Assembly (NCBI GenBank): GCA_013397075.1
Contig: VWZS01006011.1
Coordinates: forward strand, 62,001 to 126,000
Source of the DNA: Rhabdornis inornatus
Taxonomy: Eukaryota; Chordata; Aves; Passeriformes; Rhabdornithidae
Reading direction: 5' to 3'
Length of the DNA stretch: 64,000 nucleotides
Below, one piece after another: positions 1 to 11,755 of this stretch. Position 1 is the first letter of the stretch, and each line of letters starts with the position of its first letter. The notes under the pieces were generated by a model that saw nothing but the letters and a program-made list of their open reading frames with translations, was not told the DNA's origin and made no database searches. The translations under genes and the position numbers were made by a program.

Positions 1-1150
1 ATTAAAATGCACATCAGAAACGCTCCTGCCAGGTGCATGGTACTCCTTGTTCTTGCTCCACTGACCAGTACCATTAAACAAAAGGTGAAATCTTTGCCCC
101 TGGATCTGACACTCCCTGTTTCTCATTGCAGAGCAGCAGGTCCCCAATGGGAGCCGAGGCAGGAGTGTTACCCACACTCCAGCTGGGATCACCAGCCAGG
201 CTGGGGGAGCTGGGGAAGCTACAAAAGTCACAAGAAACTCTCATTTCGTTGGAAGTATCACAGCCTGGCAGAGCTGCTTTGCTAATTAGTGGTCCAAACT
301 TTATTGTTCTGACAGGTTTACAGGGTGCCAGCACTGGAGGATTCACTCTAGGAACTACCTTCACTGGAGAAACTGAATTTGAAAACAGGCTCTCATGGCC
401 AAATAATAGGTAAATATTTGCTCCTACTTACTCAAATGTATTAATGTGTAATCTGGGCTTAATTCATTCATGTAGGAAAATTGATAAATGGCTTTTTAGC
501 TTATTTTGCATACCTGTGACTTTGCAAATGTAAAATTTTGTCCTTTATGAACTCTAGATACAGAATAATGTAATAATTTTTCATGTGATTTCAATGGAAC
601 TAGGATTTATACCCCAGTAATTTTGCACCAGTGCAGTTTTTAATTAAACAGAGCTGTTGTGGAGCTACATGCATTACCTATAAAAGGTGAACATAAACTA
701 ATTCCAGACCTATGGCTTAATGGAAGCCTTTTCATGTAGGAGGAATATATAATGCTTTGCCCAAAATACATTACATACTGCTTGAGTCTTACAGGATGCT
801 TGACCCAGACTCCCATGGCTAAAGGGATTAAATTTTCGTGAACTTTTTTGTACTTGCATGGTAGCATGAAGAACTCTTTCCAAGGGCTGCAATCACCCAG
901 AGTTTCCTGGCTCTGGATGTAACTTTGAATCCAGCACACAGAGTGCTCCAAGAAGGACTCTTTTATAAACAGTATTTCCACAGGGAGCAGCAGCGTGGAA
1001 CCCCAGGTACCTGGGCAGTGCTGAAGGCAGGGAAAGGGGCTACAGCTCTTTGAGTCTCCCCAGAAAATGGATAAATTCCTGTTTGTATCTTCTGCCTCAA
1101 ACACAACATGGGCAGCAGGGGAGGGAAGAGATCCCATCCCTCTTCTCTCC
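1..1150. other. Unique AT-rich DNA with one candidate exon
   Basis: No recognisable gene or repeat. The only structured part is a segment at 132-409, open in one frame and bounded by a good splice acceptor and donor (listed separately). The remainder, including 410-1150, is ordinary AT-rich single-copy sequence with frequent stops in all frames. Confidence 0.6.
132..409 (+). other. Candidate exon, unrecognised (weak)
   Basis: A pyrimidine-rich stretch ending TTTCTCATTGCAG at 131 looks like a splice acceptor, and AATAATAG followed by GTAAATATT at 410 looks like a donor. The 278 bases between them stay open in the frame that starts at 132, and that frame stops immediately after the donor. The predicted peptide of about 92 residues matches no family I recognise. 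It has no signal peptide and no clear motif, and it is rich in Gly, Leu and Ser. Another plus frame and a minus frame are also partly open here, which weakens the coding case. It could be a lncRNA exon, an exon of a gene extending beyond the window, or chance. I see no partner exon nearby. Confidence 0.2.
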
Positions 1151-1232
1151 AGTGGGAGGTGTCCCTGCCCATGGCAGGGGTGGCACTGGGTGGGATTTAA
1201 GGCACCTTCCCCCTCAAACCATTCTGGGACTG
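1151..1232 (+). repeat. CR1 LINE, short 3' fragment (GC-rich form)
   Basis: About 80 bases matching the extreme 3' end of the CR1 form found repeatedly in this window: GTGGGAGGTGTCCCTGCCC, then the block around GGTGGCACTGGGTGGGATTTAA, then CCATTCTGGGA near 1220. Sense strand is plus. It is strongly 5'-truncated and the terminal octamer has decayed into a TG-rich tail. Confidence 0.88.
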
Positions 1233-2628
1233 TGTGTGTGAGTATTTTCCTGGGATTAGAAAAATACTGTGGAGGACACTGGGAGTGTCCTCTCTTCCTC
1301 TCTGTCTTACTCTCCCCTTTTTTCTTAGTCTTTTGGCCTTCTCTACTAGAATAGATTTGTTGTTAGGTTCTGGGATGTTTGTAGATTTTGAAAGGAGAGT
1401 GAAAAGCTGTGACTTGAGGATGTTTGCACTTGTAGTTTTGCAGAATTATCTTGCTTGCTGAGTACCATGACTTGCTGAGTACTTAATGACTGTGCCTCAT
1501 CATCCCTTAGACCCATTTACTACAGGCCTTTTTTTCTCCTTTCCTTCTTTTTCCCCACCTCGGGCTGCAAAGCTTGTTTTTGTTTGTTTTTTTAATTGCA
1601 AGAACATTTCTAGAATGTCTTCATGTGCCTTTCTGGAGCAGCTGGCAGTAAAGGAAAAAGAAAATTTCCAAGGAGATATAAACCGAAGGAACATTACAAC
1701 CATGTATCCATTAATCACTAATATCCATTAATTAATAATATCCTTCTCAGTGCATTGCAAGATGGGAAAACAGTGACTGGTGCAGGTGCATTACTGGCAG
1801 CAGTGCAAAGCTTGATCATTGTCAGTGCAACAGTATCAAAAGAACCATCCTGATTTTGACACAAAATTTGCTCCTGTAAAATTCCCCAAGTTCTAAATTC
1901 TGGAATTGAATTTAAATCCTTCATATGGACACAGGAACAAACTCTCCTTGCAGCTTGGAAATGACAAAAGGCTAACGGTGCAGTAAACAACCTTGATTCT
2001 CTCTCTCTGTACAACCTTTTAATGACTGTCATTGCTTTAGCTCCAAGAGGTTGGTGATCTAATTAGGGCAAATTGAATAAGACTGCTTTTATGCTAAAGC
2101 GTGAGAAAGTTAATCGAAATCAATCCATATTCAGTGAAAATGCTGGAGACATCACTGATAATTTAAAGCAATTAAAAGATGTTGCCCTGAAGCAAGGCAG
2201 AAACATTAAGTCTAAGAGTCTGTTAAAGAAAACTACCTATATTATACAGCTAAGATGGACTAAGGATAGCTGAAGCAATTAGAAACCCTGAAGCATAAAC
2301 TCAGTCATGTGTAATCTTCTTTGAGCTATTTCAAGCCATTTGTTTCTGGTAAAGTCACAGATATTTTTTTCAATCCCATTTGTGACATTTTGTTAACAAT
2401 GGTGTGCTCCACTTGCAAGCCTCCAATTCTCATTGATGGGCCACTGTGCTTTAAGAAAATTGAAATTGAAATGCATTTTCCAGGCTCATTTAAAGTTTTT
2501 GTTCATAGGATGTAAAACATTGATTTGGTAGATACAAAGGATAAAATACAGTCCCTTGGTTTTTAACAGATTTGTAAACATGGCAGGGTAAACAGGATGG
2601 GTTTTCTTTCTGAAAACTGCAAATCTAT
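1233..2628. other. Unique AT-rich DNA
   Basis: No gene seen. It contains a pyrimidine-rich run near 1530-1560 and a small 17-base tandem repeat at 1705-1743. Open frames here are short and look random. Confidence 0.6.
1705..1743. repeat. 17-bp tandem repeat, 2.3 copies
   Basis: TATCCATTAATCACTAA (1705-1721) is followed directly by TATCCATTAATTAATAA (1722-1738) and the partial unit TATCC (1739-1743). The two full units differ at two positions. It is probably a local slippage duplication. Confidence 0.85.
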
Positions 2629-2745
2629 CATGAAATCATATAAGTTGGAAAAGATCATCAAATCCAATCTGTGGAACTTGCTGAGGGGATGAGAATTCAG
2701 AACTGCACAGTTCTCATTTAAAAAGTTCCTTCTAGGATGAGTAAT
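2629..2745 (-). repeat. Degenerate CR1 3' fragment (probable)
   Basis: ATGAAATCATATAAGTTGG, AAAGATCATCAAATCCAA and, further on, AAAAAGTTCCTTCT resemble in order the reverse complement of an old CR1 3' end (AATCAT..GGTTGGAAAAGA..ATCATC.AGTCCAA..AAGTTCTTCCT). The match is diverged and internally deleted, so this is a tentative call. Confidence 0.45.
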
Positions 2746-5639
2746 AAGACATAAGATGAGGAACAGAATAATAATTTTAAAAACGTTTGAAATAATATCT
2801 GCAAAGTTTATGTTGTTGCTGTCTGCATTTAGACTCTGGAACAGACATGATGGACCTGACTCTGTTACCTGCCACCTCTGGCACGGCTCATGCAGTTCAC
2901 TGAGGAGCCTTAACTGCAATGACACATGCTGGGAATGCTGGACAAACATGAAACTGTACGAAAGATTAATTCCATAAATACACTGTAGGCACAGGCTGAA
3001 GACAGCTAAAATTAATCTGCTAAATAGTAGTAATTATCTTTTATGATCTGTCACAACTTGTACTTGCAGATTTGTAGAAATCTTGGTCTTGGCAGTTTCC
3101 TGCTTAGCCAGAGTTAAACATATGGAGGACTATGTAAAAGGACTAATTGGGAGTCAACAGCACAATGCATGTGTCGTGCCAAGGGGTCTCAAAACAAGTG
3201 TTTGAGCTCATTTTACTGGTGGTGTGTATGTCCCAGCCCCAAAGCCTGATCATCCTGGTGCAGCTCCAGCCCTGGCTCCTGAGGGGGTTTGTAACACATC
3301 CAACAGTCCTGATCATCAGCACATCACAGTCTCCCTCCCATGATGTCTGCTCTGCACACCAGGCTGTCAGCCACTCAGCCACACCCCAAAATCTCATGGA
3401 CATTAGGGATGGCCATCACCTGCTGGAGGCCAGGGTGGGTGCTGCAAAGCCCTCCCCACACACACCTGTGAGGGATGGAGGAAGAAGTTAAGCTGAAATC
3501 ACCCAGAAAAAGAAGGGAACACAACTATTTGGAGGACTTCACAGCCTTGGAGTAGATATAGGTTAATTTTTATTAATTATATTATTGTGTTTGTTCCTTG
3601 TTTTTATGTGTACCCCCTGCAATAGCAAAGGCTTTCACTTTTGGAATGAATGCTGCTCATGTTAATAGAGGAATTTGTCTTTTTTCCTTCACCTTCTAGT
3701 CCTTAGTCCTGTGCCAGGTAGGAATCTTGGGTTGACACATTTTTTGCTTCTTTTCCCCCTTTTAAAAATATTTTTTAGGAGAAATTATGCTCATGTTCTT
3801 ACAACAGTAGGGTAAAGAAAGCATTAGACACCTCAAGACTCTAAAACCAGAGCACAATTTATTACGTTTGAACCAATTTAATAGTTTTTCTTGTGTTTTT
3901 TTGTTTCTTGAATTGTAAATGCTTTGACTGTGCTATACTGAAAGATACTTTTCATTCCTTTGTTTATCTGCATTCAACACGAGGTGGAAGGAATAATGTT
4001 CTTAGTCAAAAATTGGAAGCAAGTTATTCTAATGTCATTTGTTGATCTTACATGTCCTGGATTACTGCAGAAAACTCTGCCAACATTCTGGTCACTCTTT
4101 ATTGATCGTAAATGCTGAAGTTTCCATGTTTTCAGGTGAAAAACCCCTGCATTATTATCCTTTATATTATGAGTATTGTGTTATCTCAAAGAATATGTCT
4201 GCTATGGGTGTGTACTGTGGTACCTACTGGTTCTAACTGGGATTAACATTTTATGTGCAAAATGTGATGATCAGAGACAACATATTCGCTGGACAGGGTA
4301 GAGAGAACATAGAAGTAAATAAATATTTTATGCCAAGAAATGTATTGATTTGTTTGGGTCATTCAGGAATTATGAATAATATCAGGAAATTATGCTGGGA
4401 AGCACCTGGTATTTGGTGCCTTAGTAATGAAATCTTCCTCTCAAAATACTTCTGCAAAAACGTCTAGAAAGGTGAAGAACCAGCTCTGCTCACAAAATAT
4501 CCTCAGGACTTCTGTGCATGTAGCAGCTAGAGATCTTTAAAATTCCTGCATTTTTAAATGTTCACTTCATAGTAACTCCAGAAATAAAGAAACAGTTTTT
4601 TTTTCTCTTTTTAGACTTAAACTGCACATAGAAACTTAGTTTAAGCTAGCATTTTTCAGGAGGCTTACCTCAATCCTCTGAATGACATGTCCTTTCTGAA
4701 TTTTGAAGAGCAGTCTGAGTTAAGTCTCAGTTTGGCTGAGCTGGTTTTCCCCCGTCAATTCCTCTTAACTCTGTAGATCACCTCTAACAAGTTTAGCTTT
4801 TATGCACTTTCATACTCACCGTGAGGATGCCATGCCTTATTTCCTCTGCAAGATATTTAATCAAAAATGACCCACAATTTCAAGCATGAATGCCCAACAT
4901 CTCATTATTAGCCACTCCCTGGGACCCTTTAGAGTGCTCTAACCTCAGCTGGGATGTGGTGACAGGATTCGGCAGACCATTGGTGGTTTACAGTTTAGGT
5001 CACCCTTAAACTCTCCTTGTTATTTGGTAGGAAAAAGCAGGGGGAAAGTATCCTGGTAGCTTTTTGTATCAGTGGTGAAATTGTTGATCTGTGTGACCTT
5101 GGTCTAATTTGAGACCTCAAGAAATCAAGTAAGAGGCAGCCCAAAGAATGGACTCTTCAGTTAATTTGCTTTCCCTGTTCCTTGACTTCTCAAGGGTTTC
5201 ACTACAAGGACACTTTCCAGGGAGTTCATTAATTTTTCAGACACCTTTCATCACTGACCTTTCACTTCAATTTGAAGAGCATGGCAAGGTCTGGGTCGAA
5301 TGACATTGTTACCACTGCCTTTTAATTTGTCTCATGTCAACCAAACACAACTACCCAGCCTTTGTAATCATGTTGATCTAGCAAGCCTCACTGGTCTGGG
5401 CAGAACATTTCTCCCCATCTTAATCTTTACAAATGTAGTGTTACTTGGTGAAATAAAGCTTGAGAGAGGGTCAGGAAAAATTATGATTAGAGCTGAAAGT
5501 TATTTTTTTCCCATAGCCCAGTCTCCCCGAAGTTTCTCAGGGATTGCTTGTTTTCCTTTTTTAAAAGAATAAGGTTTGAGTCCCACTCATTTTTTGAAAC
5601 GAGGCAGAAAACTGTGTGTTTTGTTCCTAATAAAGCCTG
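2746..5639. other. Unique DNA with one GC-rich patch
   Basis: No gene recognised. 3140-3480 is clearly richer in G+C than its flanks, and partly open frames run on both strands, but neither translation is recognisable and it does not match the CR1 or LTR sequences seen elsewhere here. The rest is AT-rich single-copy sequence. Confidence 0.5.
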
Positions 5640-6480
5640 AGATAATCCTTTCATGTAATGGCAGCATGGGCTGAATGATAAAATGGTGGGAATGAGGAAT
5701 ATTGCCCAGATAAAATGTAAAACAAGAAATGTGTGGCCATTCTGGCGAGCTGCAATGTTTTTACCACATCATTTAGTCCTAGGCCATTGTAATTCTGGTG
5801 CTAATTAAGTGAGGCTCCAGTTTACATAAGGCTGCTACAGCAATAATCATGTCCAGTTAAAGGTCACATTAAATGATTTGGGTCTCAGCTCCATAATGGC
5901 TAATTCCAACAACGCTATTTCAAGACAGTGATATTGTTTAAAATTTGCAATGCACTCATATTCTGGCAAGGAAGCTTTTGTGTCTCTATTGTGAGCAGTT
6001 TGCTTTTATGAAGATAATTATTATTTTTCTACAGGTCCCCTCTTTTTCTGCTTTTACATTTGCAGAAAAAGTGCAGTGAGCTGTTGTAAACTCTGAGTCA
6101 TCATTTACAGGTTGCAAAGTGGGGTGGTTTGGTGATATCCACACAGAAACATGTAGTGAATAAATTAAATTGAATTAAAAAGAGAAGAAAAAAAGCAAAA
6201 GAAATCTGGTTACATTTTTGTACATGATGCCCTCAGAGTGTTTTGTTGCTACATGTGATGTATCCATAGAATGCTGACATGCAAATTAAAGCTGCTGAAT
6301 CCCAGCTAAAGTTCATTAGATATTTTTATCAGTTCTGGGTTTTCAGATTTGCCCCATTATGCCTAAGAACTACCGAAAAAAAACCCACTGCTGGCATCAG
6401 AATCTGCTTTTTGGTTACCATTTTGTTCCTTTAAAGATATTTTATGTACATTTAGAACATGTTGCAATTCTTAGTGTGTT
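5640..6480. promoter_or_regulatory. Possible conserved non-coding (enhancer-like) block
   Basis: A repeat-free AT-rich block with many intact homeodomain-type and related core words. Examples are GCTAATTAAGTG near 5811, AAAGGTCA near 5860, TGGCTAATTCC near 5897 and the octamer ATGCAAAT followed by TAA at 6279-6286. It also contains a perfect 10-bp hairpin at 6042-6071. This texture is typical of conserved vertebrate non-coding elements, but motif density in AT-rich DNA is weak evidence and conservation cannot be seen from one sequence. Confidence 0.22.
6042..6071. other. Inverted repeat, 10-bp stem with 10-base loop
   Basis: CTTTTTCTGC at 6042-6051 is exactly complementary to GCAGAAAAAG at 6062-6071, with the loop TTTTACATTT between. 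The left arm is a polypyrimidine run. It may be chance. Confidence 0.7.
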
Positions 6481-9400
6481 TTAAAGCATGCAGTACTTCT
6501 CTTTGACTCATTGTCAATAAAGCATATCTCACCTCATTATTTTATCCTAATTTAGCATGGTTTTGGAATGTTCTAGGCCATACTATTAAAATAATAGTGA
6601 AATAAGAGTTGCTGCACACAACCCTTGGGATTAAAACCACCTCTGCAGCCATCAGCACAAATCCTGAGAGAGCAACTTTCCCACCTGGTGATCCAGCTCT
6701 GGCCTGTCCTGTGGTCTTGCCTCAGGGAATTTTGAGGTGAGCTTTCTCTTAGGAGCATATGTAGAAAATGACATGTCTGTTTTCAGGTTGGGGAAAATAT
6801 TAAAAAGAATGTCTTTATCCATTGTAATCTCATGCCCTCAACTTTGGGAAGCAAAATCCCCAATTCTGTTACACCACAGACTGAATTATTTTTTCTTTCT
6901 CCTGTTGAAAAGCAAATCAATTTTCCCCTTTTGTAAATGCAGGAATTTGAGATTTACTGTGAGTTTCAAACACTGTTAAATAGACAAAAATGTACCTTGT
7001 AAGTATTTCTAGACTGGACAAAGTTTTGAGTTTTGAGTCTGGGTTTGATGCTAAATTTGCACTTCTCTGACTGATGGGAGCCCTGGGAACTGGGGGTGAT
7101 GGGAGCTGCTCTTCAATCTGCAGGCAGAGAATCAGAGCTGCTACCATTCATGTTCCATGCATGGTTTCTTTTTTTTAATGTAGAACAGGATAACAATATT
7201 TTTCTTCCAAAGTGTATGATGTCAGGAGTGGAAAAAAAAAATATGTAAGTATATTTTTTTCTTTCTAAAGTAGGATTATGAAAATTTGAAAGTTCCTAAG
7301 ACACTTAAGCTGGATGGTTCATTATTTTTAAAATTACCAATAAGTAGAAAAACCATCTTTGCTGACTACCTGGTATTTTTTCAATGGCATTTTGTTTTGC
7401 TTTAAATATTGCTTCTGGTTTGCATTATACTGTTTGCCCACCTAGTGAATTGTCATGGAATTTCTATCTTTCAGCATCTAATTTTTGCCTATTAGGTTTA
7501 AACAAGATAAAAACATTCTCTGGGGAAAAGCTGCATGTAAGTGGTAATGGCAATTATGGTAAATGCTGAACCCAGCATCTCTAAGTGCTTGCTGCAAAAA
7601 TTCTCTGTAAAATATTTCATGTTAATGTTAATCACATGGTCTGTGTTGTTTACCTGGAGCTCTTTCCATGAAAACAGCCACACAGAACTTAAAAAAAAAA
7701 ATGTAACCAGAGTCTTCGCACTTTAAATGTTGTTTGACTTCTGCTATATCAAGGACTACATTGATACAACAGTGTTTAAAGGAAACAACAGGAGGCTGTT
7801 TGGTTATTGGACACCACCTATGGGAGAAAAATTAACTGAATCAGTTTTAGGCTGATTTTATGATTTAGTTTGTTTTTTTTCAGTCAGCACAAATTCCAGT
7901 TGTGCTGGTTTGCACCAGGCTGTGCAAGAGCATTCTGTGGCATAATTAATTGATGATGCATGTGTGACATATCACTGAACAGTCATTCAGTCCCTCCTGA
8001 CTGACACAATTATGCCCATTTTCTAGACACAATCAGCCTGCTCTTTTCTCCTGGGATCATTGTTCTGGTGACACTGGGATTTGATTTGTTTCTCTTAGGA
8101 AGTGGCCTCTTTCCGGTTGATAGTTACCTGTTGCTGGTAGTTTAGCAATGGAGTATAAACTATATTTTATTTGGAGAGTCTTTCCACAGTGTCTTGGTGA
8201 TCACGCAGAGATTAAAATGAAGCAGGCTCTGATTTATCCTGCAACTTATTAATAAACAAAATAATTGCTTGTGTGTTCTTGTGGAGTCTTTAACTTACAC
8301 ATTCAAAAGTGCTCCACGCTGGCCAAGCTGCCAAAGCCTGAAAGGCGGGCAGCTCCTTTAATAGGAAAAGTTCAAGCAACTTATTCTTGCTTTCTAAAGG
8401 AGAAAAATCTGAACTCCCCCTTCTCTAGATTAGCTAAAAGCTTTTTTCTATCAGTTAGTGTTGCTGTAGAGTTCATTCCTAACAAACCTTTGTCCTTGCA
8501 GTGTGTAGCTCCCAGCTGTCAGAAACCATTTCTGCACCTTGTGAATTTAATCAATTCGGTGTGTCTGCTGAAAGTAATAAAACATCATTGAAATTCTGGT
8601 TTAAGAAAGTTAATGCACTAACTGTTCCCCGTGTGACTGCAGACAGCTAAACTGTAAGATATGGACTTTCTATTGTAAAGCTCTTAAAAAAAATTACACT
8701 GATATCCTCGGTTGCACTTTAACTTGTGGGTTAATAGACCTTTAAATTTGAAACCAGCTCATCACCTTGCATTAAATGAAACAAGGCTATTTTGGACAGT
8801 TTTTTAACAAAGGGTCAAGATAATATTAAAGGTAGATAAATTCAGAAAATTTCAAAACTTACCTGCATGGGCAGCCCAAGGCCTCCATCTCTAGGATTCT
8901 ACCCCCCTGTTTGTTTCTTGGGCAGCAAACTCTCATTGCAGGTTTTCTGTAGCAGTTCTGGACTAAATCTTCTGCCTTTTTTAGTCTGCGTGTGGTGTAA
9001 ACTTGAACCCTGGAGGGTGTCTCAGCTGGTAGATCACTGCACTGTATTCTTATTGCATGTTATCTTTGCTTTTCTGTTGTTAATCCATTTTTTTTTTAAT
9101 TCCATGGTACAGCTCACATAATGACATATATTGGCCAATTTAGTAACCTAAAGAGGGGTTATACAATTTTTTGTAAGGTGATAAATAGGAGTGGTTTCAC
9201 TCACCAGCATTAATCATGCAGGCTGGAAGTGCCCATGGGGAAATCTGGTAAACTCTAAGGCAAAAGGAAATTTCAAGTTCATGTCAAAAGTCAGAAGAAT
9301 ATCTCCAGAAGGAAGTGATAGTTAATAAGCACTTGATTCTGAAAACCAGCAGTGAAACAAATGGGTGAATTCTGAGAGAATGTACTCACCAAACAGCAAT

Positions 9401-10154
9401 AACACAACAACAAAGCTGGCAGGAATTGGGATGGTAGTTTTCTGATAATTGGTTGAAAAAACTCTGCATTGCAAGGATTTAGTTAGGGAGATGTGAAAAT
9501 AAATCACTGAGGCAGTGTCCAGCAAAATGTATTGACCTTCACACCAGTACACACATTGCAAATTACAACAGCATTGGAGGGAAGGGGAGAACTAGAGGCT
9601 AAAATACAGGAGGAATGCAAATGTGGGCAGTGGAAAGCCATTCATTACAGTGTGAGAGTGGCAATCAATAACCTCTTAACTAGGCAAGGGAGAGAAAATA
9701 ACTCCACATGGTGTGTTGTCAGAGGGTGCAGGACCTCAGGCTCTTTCAGAAAGTGAGAACAGTTACAGTGTGGTACAGATTTGCTAATAATGAGGCAGGG
9801 CATTTAAAACCTCTGTGAGATTAATTTCTGATGGAGCACAGAGGATAAGGAACACAGGACATGGAGCTCAGAGCTCAGATTCCATCTGCCTTCATCTCTG
9901 GCTGCCTGGAGTGCCAGGTCAGGGTAAGGAGCAGGACACCTCAGCCTCATTTCAGAGCTCTGAGACAAAGCCCTGAGGGAGAGCCCAGCATGCAAAAGGG
10001 AACCATGCAGAGTGAGCCAGGAAGGAGTGCTGGGAAAATGCACTCGCCACAGGCAGGTCTCTCACTTGGTGGGTTTTAGTTGGTTTTCTCCCCTTTTCCA
10101 AAGTATGATGGGCAAGAGATCTGATACCACAACTTCATGTACTGAAAGTGCAGC
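6481..10154. other. Unique AT-rich DNA
   Basis: Several kilobases without a recognisable gene, LTR or CR1 copy. Open frames are short and unrelated to known proteins. Small A or T homopolymers occur near 7230, 7690 and 9090. Confidence 0.6.
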
Positions 10155-10282
10155 AGAGCCTGGCTGTGCTCACCTGCACCAACTCCCTGCCAAGGCAGGG
10201 ACACCTGAGCAGTTTGTACAGGAACATATCCAGGAAGGGTGGAATATCTTCAGAGAAGGAGCCTTGTGCTACCTCTGCCTCT
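10155..10282 (-). repeat. Old CR1 fragment (different subfamily)
   Basis: Read on the minus strand, this matches the 3' region of a general avian CR1 rather than the GC-rich form common in this window. AACTCCCTGCCAAGGCAGGG, GAGCAGTTTGTACAGGAAC, TATCCAGGAAGGGTGGAATATC and TTCAGAGAAGGAGCC occur in the expected order. Both ends are decayed. The identification rests on remembered CR1 consensus order. Confidence 0.7.
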
Positions 10283-11063
10283 GAGACTAAAACGTTTCAA
10301 AATATTGAGGCTGTCAGTGTTTAGGAAACTAAAGGAATAATGATAATTGAAAAAAAATCTTTTTAATGTCTCACTAATCTCACAGTTATGTGCAAATCAG
10401 GCTTGTCAGAAGGTTTAGTTTTTAAGCCCTGTCATGTTTATAATCTACTTTGTGTTCTTTTGGCATAATGGGACACTCAAAACAGCTATATATTTATCTC
10501 AAAGCCAGATCTTTTCTTATATATTTCATGCAAGAAAGACAGTGAATTGCAGCAGGTTGTAAGGAGCTTTGCAATTCTTGGTTTTTTTCTATGTTTTTTG
10601 TCTTTCTTTTGTATATTGTGACAGATAAAATAAAGGTCCTTCATAGAGGATGAAAATATGAGATTACATAAGGACCTCCTTCATCAGAGAATGAGAGAAT
10701 AAACCATTTTGGGATGTTATTTAATGTGCAGAGCACAGTCAGACATGAAATGAAAATGTTCTCGAATACAATCTTACTCTTTCCTTCCCTTGTGTTTCAA
10801 ATTTTCCTGACAGAAAACAGCTGAAAGGGAATCAAGGAACTTTGCACTTTTCCCAAATGGTATCAACCTATGGCTACCTAAAACTGGGGAGAAGTTTGCA
10901 GAGTGGACAAGTCTTGGCTATGTTGAAATTCAGGCTGAAAATATATTGGTGCTCTTAGAAGTTTATAAGGCTGCAGTCCTCTGGAGTTCTCAGCTTGAAG
11001 CCTTTCACTAAAACATTTAGAAAATAACACAAAACAGGTAAACAGAAGGAATTGATTTTTCTT

Positions 11064-11095
<32 letters not shown>

Positions 11096-11570
11096 CACCC
11101 TTAATTNCTGCACACTAATACTGGGTTTAAGGTAAGTCTTTCCATAGAAACTTCTGAGCATTGTGCCTGTAACTCAGCCCATTGCCTTGATCTTTTGTCC
11201 TCCTCTGTGGTATACATGATATACAGACACTTCAAACAGGAGGGTTCTATGTTTGTAGCTCTTTTAGCTCTAAACTACATTATATGATACATTGCCTTTT
11301 ATCGAGCTGTATGTTTGGCTTACAGATCCATACAGAGCTGAAAATGAATGAACTATTTAAGATGCTTTGTTTATGTTGTGATCGCTCCCAGTGAAACACC
11401 CATGTGACCAATAACTAGAAGAACTCCAGCTGAATTCCTAATGAACTTTTCTTGACCTCCTTGTACAGCGTGTCAGCTTTTCCCTGTGGCTGGATTATGT
11501 ATGGCTGGGTTAGCATCCACCCACATTGTGATCATCATGGTCTTGTTGATGCTGTCAAATAGAATGGCAG
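10283..11570. other. Unique AT-rich DNA with a poly-T tract
   Basis: No gene seen. It contains a 30-base T run at 11066-11095 and one ambiguous base (n) at 11107. Confidence 0.6.
11066..11107. repeat. Poly-T homopolymer (30 T) next to an ambiguous base
   Basis: An uninterrupted run of 30 T bases at 11066-11095 is followed 12 bases later by the only n I noticed in the window. The n and the true tract length are probably sequencing or assembly uncertainty. It could be the reversed A-tail of a processed insertion, but the flank shows no recognisable retrocopy. Confidence 0.85.
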
Positions 11571-11755
11571 CAGAATCACAGAATCCCAGATGGCTTCGGC
11601 TGGAAGGAACCTTAGAGACCATTTAGTTTCAACCATTTCCACTGTCCCAGGCTGCTCCAAGCCCTGTCTAACCTAGCCTGGAACACTTCCAGGGACACAG
11701 GGGCGGCCACACCTTCTCTGTTCAACCTGGAAGTGCCTCACCATTTTCAGAGGGA
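11571..11755 (-). repeat. CR1 LINE 3' fragment
   Basis: Begins with the inverted octamer-type end CAGAATCACAGAATCCCAGA. It then reads through GGCTGGAAGGAACCTTAGAGA, CCACTGTCCCAGGCTGCTCC, CTTCCAGGGACACAGGGGC and CCTCACCATTTTCAGAG, the order of the CR1 3' end on the opposite strand. It is more diverged than the GC-rich copies. Confidence 0.9.
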
